Assembly: GCA_030669585.1 (NCBI GenBank)
Contig: DAOVDI010000009.1
Coordinates: 1-43,671, forward strand
Reading direction: 5' to 3'
Length of the DNA stretch: 43,671 bases
DNA from: Acidobacteriota bacterium
Lineage (GTDB): Bacteria; Acidobacteriota; Aminicenantia; Aminicenantales; Aminicenantaceae
The position numbers were made by a program, and so were the translations under genes. The notes beneath the pieces are model-generated. The model was not told the DNA's origin, did no database searches, and saw only the letters and a program-made list of their open reading frames with translations. Shown one piece after another: positions 41,394-43,671 of this stretch. Numbering within the stretch: position 1 is the stretch's first letter; the number at the start of each line of letters is the position of its first letter.

Positions 41394-42329
41394 TCAAAGA
41401 CTTGATTTAACCAGAAGGCTATGCGGGATGATATCAAACACTGCAGGTAGTTTTCCCAATTGTTCTCCGTCGACTTCGATCAAAACCTTTTGATCACCTA
41501 CAGATACAGCTTCTATTCGCTTTCCATGAAGCATCTCAACTTTCGGATGAGACATATGTGTCCCCATGTATAACTTGATAAAGTTTTTGAAAAATTCAAC
41601 CTTTGTCATTTTCTTTATGAGGATAAAATCAAAAAGGCCGTCGTTCAGCTCTGCTTCAGGAGCGATCTTCATCCCTTTTCCAAATATTTTGCCGTTGGCT
41701 ACAGCTCCGATCATGTAATCATCCACAGGAATGTCTTTACCGTCTATACGGATCAACAATCTTTTTGAAGAATATTTCATAAATGTTGTTATAACACTCT
41801 TGAAATAATGTGCTGCTTTATGCTTCATGCGGTTGATATTCATATGCTCGACCACTTCTCCGCCGATCCCGAAATCTGTTACATTCAAGAACAGTCGCTC
41901 ATTGTCCTTGTTTTCATGACTTTTAAAACGGATCCTGCCTATATCGATCTTAAGTGTTTTCGGCTGGGTGATGATCTCAAGAGCCCTTTTAAAACAAGAA
42001 GGAATATTCAAACTCCGGCTGAAATCACATCCGGTGCCAGAAGGCATAATACCGAGAACAGCCTCGGGATTGATAATATTCTGGTTTTCATAGAATCCAT
42101 TGGCGATCTCATTAATCGTGCCGTCTCCGCCGACACCGACTATCAGTTCTGTTCCTTCCTTGATTGCGACCCTGGATATTTCTATGGCCTGCTGGGGTTT
42201 TTCCGTAAATTCGTATTTGTATTCCTTAAGAAAAGTGCGAAGTGCTTCTTTGATCTGCGACCAACGTTTTTGCGTTTTTCCTTGATTGGATACAGGATTA
42301 ACGATTACTTGTGTCTTGAGGAGGTGCAA
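41394..42329 (-). CDS. Diacylglycerol kinase family lipid kinase
   Basis: A 311-aa lipid kinase of the DgkB/YegS/BmrU group. The nucleotide site is VGVGGDGTINEIANGF. Family markers are VIVNPVSNQGKTQKRW near the start, AVLGIMPSGTGCDFSRSLNI, FLNVTDFGIGGEVVEHMN and VANGKIFGKGMKIAPEAELN, followed by DGLFDFILI. It would phosphorylate diacylglycerol or a related lipid. The start is TTG 42329 with GGAG 6 nt upstream, inside the end of the 42298-42807 gene (32-bp overlap). This suggests co-expression with that membrane protein. Confidence 0.92.
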   Translation of the reverse strand: MHLLKTQVIVNPVSNQGKTQKRWSQIKEALRTFLKEYKYEFTEKPQQAIEISRVAIKEGTELIVGVGGDGTINEIANGFYENQNIINPEAVLGIMPSGTGCDFSRSLNIPSCFKRALEIITQPKTLKIDIGRIRFKSHENKDNERLFLNVTDFGIGGEVVEHMNINRMKHKAAHYFKSVITTFMKYSSKRLLIRIDGKDIPVDDYMIGAVANGKIFGKGMKIAPEAELNDGLFDFILIKKMTKVEFFKNFIKLYMGTHMSHPKVEMLHGKRIEAVSVGDQKVLIEVDGEQLGKLPAVFDIIPHSLLVKSSL

Positions 42330-42807
42330 TGTCTTCTCCGGGGACAGTTTTCTTTTTTCCGAACAGAGAGATACCGATGATCCCGCCTAGTACACCAAGA
42401 GAAACAAATATCACAGCAGTAATCAGGATTCCGACCAGGATCCAAGGACCGGATGATTCAGAACTTTTTTGCAGAAATTCTGCCCATCCTTCAGGTATTT
42501 CCTCTGCATAATCTGAAATTTTTTCTGAAAACCGAGCCAGAAACTCCTGGCTCATGGCATTAAATGGGATGCTGACAATAGCATCGGCAAATGTCGCAAA
42601 TAGACCTGAAAGAGCTCCAACAATGGCCCCGTCTCCTGCGGTTAATGTGACAGTGGAATCTTTGGTTAACAGATATGAAGCCAGCACTGCGCCTCCTATA
42701 ATCCAAAGACAGCAAAGGCAGTTTACTATGGGGATGGCGGAAAGAACTCCAGCTATTCCACCTCCGATCAAGGCAGGCATAAACATATTAGGTCTTTGTC
42801 CGTTCAT
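42298..42807 (-). CDS. Membrane protein of unknown function
   Basis: A 169-aa protein with about four hydrophobic segments: GGGIAGVLSAIPIVNCLCCL, WIIGGAVLASYLL, GAIVGALSGLFATFADAIVS and, after an amphipathic loop (about 85-115), ILVGILITAVIFVSLGVLGG. The short polar tail GKKKTVPGEDIAPPQDTSNR would be cytoplasmic. The Gly-rich helices resemble DUF5518/DUF4199-like small membrane proteins, but I do not recognise a specific family. A strong ribosome binding site (AGGAGGT) precedes the ATG. It overlaps the lipid kinase gene, so a membrane-lipid role is possible. Confidence 0.75.
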   Translation of the reverse strand: MNGQRPNMFMPALIGGGIAGVLSAIPIVNCLCCLWIIGGAVLASYLLTKDSTVTLTAGDGAIVGALSGLFATFADAIVSIPFNAMSQEFLARFSEKISDYAEEIPEGWAEFLQKSSESSGPWILVGILITAVIFVSLGVLGGIIGISLFGKKKTVPGEDIAPPQDTSNR

Positions 42808-42826
42808 CTTACCTCCTCCTGAGTAT

Positions 42827-42930
42827 CTGCTTTATTCATAAAAATTTGCGATACGTTGAAAAAAAGGGTTCGAGGATTCAAGGCCTGCCTGTGCGTGACT
42901 GCACGCAGACAGGGGTCAAGGATTCAAGTG
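42827..42930. repeat. Dispersed repeat module, inverted relative to 43594-43650
   Basis: Starting CTGCTTTATTCATAAAAATT, then TTGCGATACGTT and AGGGTTCGAGGATTCAAGG, it matches the reverse complement of 43594-43650 over about 55 bp with only a few differences. It continues with an inserted hairpin (CCTGCCTGTGCGTG against CTGCACGCAGACAGG, about 42884-42914) and ends GGGGTCAAGGATTCAAG. Confidence 0.8.
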
Positions 42931-43008
42931 CTTTTTTTTCTAACGATTTAATAAGTGTTTTAAAAATTATCTTCCAAACTTTCAATTCTTTATAATTTTT
43001 AATTAAGT

Positions 43009-43045
43009 CACTCGAACCCTAGAATCCTCGAATCCTTGAACCCTA
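43009..43045. repeat. TCGAACCC/TCGAATCC repeat module
   Basis: CACTCGAACCCTAGAATCCT and CGAATCCTTGAACCC follow one another just before the end of the DUF2085 gene. The same words occur at 36755-36783, 15960 and 43578-43612. They look superficially like tRNA T-arms (TTCGAATCC), but no tRNA fold surrounds them. Confidence 0.7.
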
Positions 43046-43060
43046 TTTTTATTATCGAAA

Positions 43061-43579
43061 CTATTTTATTTTTTTTGATTGTTCAAAGCAAGGGAAAGTT
43101 AAACTCCTTTTTTTCATGTTTTTCAGATGGATAAAGAGTTCAATAAGTCCTGTGATAAAATAATAGGGAAGAATTATTCCCCAGCTCAAGCCGAAAAAAA
43201 AACGAAACCACAGGGAGGTGCTCCATAGACCCCAAAAATTTCCGATGGTATCAAGAACAATAGGTGCGGAGAAAAATAAAAATGTTCTGGTATTTGGCAG
43301 CGCTGATTCAGAAACCCCCCTGATAATGGGATAGGCCAGTACTCCGGTAAAAAATCCGAAATATATCCCCAGACATCGGGAACATACAGCAAGAGGAAAC
43401 CCGAATAAATAAAAGCAGCGTGATGGAATCTGATGGCAGACAGGAGAGAAGGAGGCATAGATCAATCCGCTTAAAATGGGATAACGTACTTTTAAATAAG
43501 GCGCCAGCAAGATTAAGGCTATCCATATTACGCTCCCTGAGAGCGTGAACCAGAACACAATCAGACGTATTTTTTTCAC
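43061..43579 (-). CDS. DUF2085 family membrane protein
   Basis: A 172-aa membrane protein (from GTG 43579) with about four to five hydrophobic segments. The DUF2085 signature is FSPVCHQIPSRCFYLFGFPL followed by AVCSRCLGIYFGF, whose paired His/Cys residues are conserved. Function is unknown. The frame is open upstream to ATG 43639, but those 20 residues (KICDTFKKRVRGFKDSRGRV) are encoded by the dispersed repeat. GAGGGG lies just before GTG 43579, so I prefer the shorter start. The gene is bracketed by inverted copies of the repeat (42827-42880 and 43594-43650). Confidence 0.82.
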   Translation of the reverse strand: MKKIRLIVFWFTLSGSVIWIALILLAPYLKVRYPILSGLIYASFSPVCHQIPSRCFYLFGFPLAVCSRCLGIYFGFFTGVLAYPIIRGVSESALPNTRTFLFFSAPIVLDTIGNFWGLWSTSLWFRFFFGLSWGIILPYYFITGLIELFIHLKNMKKRSLTFPCFEQSKKIK

Positions 43580-43671
43580 TCGACCCCTCGAATCCTTGAA
43601 TCCTCGAACCCTTTTTTTAAACGTATCGCAAATTTTCATGAATAATCATATTGCCTGGATTATTCACGGGT
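43573..43671. repeat. Dispersed repeat modules at the window end
   Basis: The order is CACTCGACCCCTCG/AATCCTTGAATCC (43577-43602), TCGAACCCTTTTTTTAAACG (from 43603), ATCGCAAATTTTCATGAAT (43624-43643) and CCTGGATTATTCACGGGT (from 43654). The last is the end sequence of the structured repeat, so another copy probably continues beyond the window. The order matches 15960-16006. Confidence 0.75.

Noticed and set aside
43009-43045. TCGAATCC/TTCGAACCC words resembling tRNA T-arms
   Set aside because: No acceptor stem, D-arm or anticodon arm can be drawn around them, and the same words recur as dispersed repeats.

Overview
The window looks like a piece of the chromosome of a Gram-negative bacterium. 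It encodes outer-membrane machinery (an OmpA-type protein, a beta-barrel porin, a TonB-dependent receptor, a LolA-like carrier fold) and a pilus retraction ATPase. It also carries a complete PhoBR/Pst phosphate system, a DsrC-type sulfur relay protein, and an hrcA-grpE-dnaK-dnaJ heat-shock operon. Base composition is AT-leaning. The exported fucosidase, the muramidase and the Fe-S aldo/keto reductase suggest a saccharolytic, possibly anaerobic organism. A lineage near Acidobacteriota or Aminicenantota would fit, but this is a weak inference: there is no rRNA or other firm phylogenetic marker. I see no tRNA, rRNA, CRISPR array, transposase gene or phage.

Layout. 1-200 holds intergenic repeats, including a 45-bp tandem repeat that supplies the end of the fucosidase gene. 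155-6043 (minus strand) encodes an alpha-L-fucosidase, an OmpA-type protein, a small secreted protein, a CDF metal exporter, a cysteine desulfurase and a small beta-barrel protein. The desulfurase appears to start at ATA. The CDF gene begins inside the tail of what looks like a deleted larE gene. 6203-10625 encodes NamZ-type muramidase (plus strand), then a metallo-hydrolase, a Tat-exported Fe-S aldo/keto reductase and a LolA-like protein (minus strand).

10735-21332 is the phosphate region. A PHP-glycosyltransferase fusion gene diverges from phoB-phoR, and four repeats phased at 11 bp (Pho-box-like) lie between them. Next comes a porin-pstS-pstC-pstA-pstB-phoU operon with its own phased repeats upstream and a terminator-like hairpin between pstS and pstC. 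On the minus strand follow a class V cysteine desulfurase-like gene and a dsrC interrupted by a single in-frame TAA. 23043-26762 is a translationally coupled trio: an alpha/alpha-toroid protein, FolK and a TonB-dependent receptor. 26772-31166 holds yraN, cysS, a lysine-ketoglutarate-reductase-like gene and a Memo-family gene. 31237-36561 is hrcA-grpE-dnaK-dnaJ plus a Ser/Thr kinase; DnaK lacks the helical lid. 36948-41390 holds pilU-like, alaS and a lytic transglycosylase. 41394-43579 (minus strand) holds a lipid kinase and two membrane proteins.

The most unusual non-coding content is a family of dispersed intergenic repeats at about 15.7, 28.7, 30.1, 36.6, 42.8 and 43.6 kb. Two copies (30094-30275 and 36562-36685) share a 22-nt loop but have different, self-complementary stem sequences, which points to selection on folded structure.
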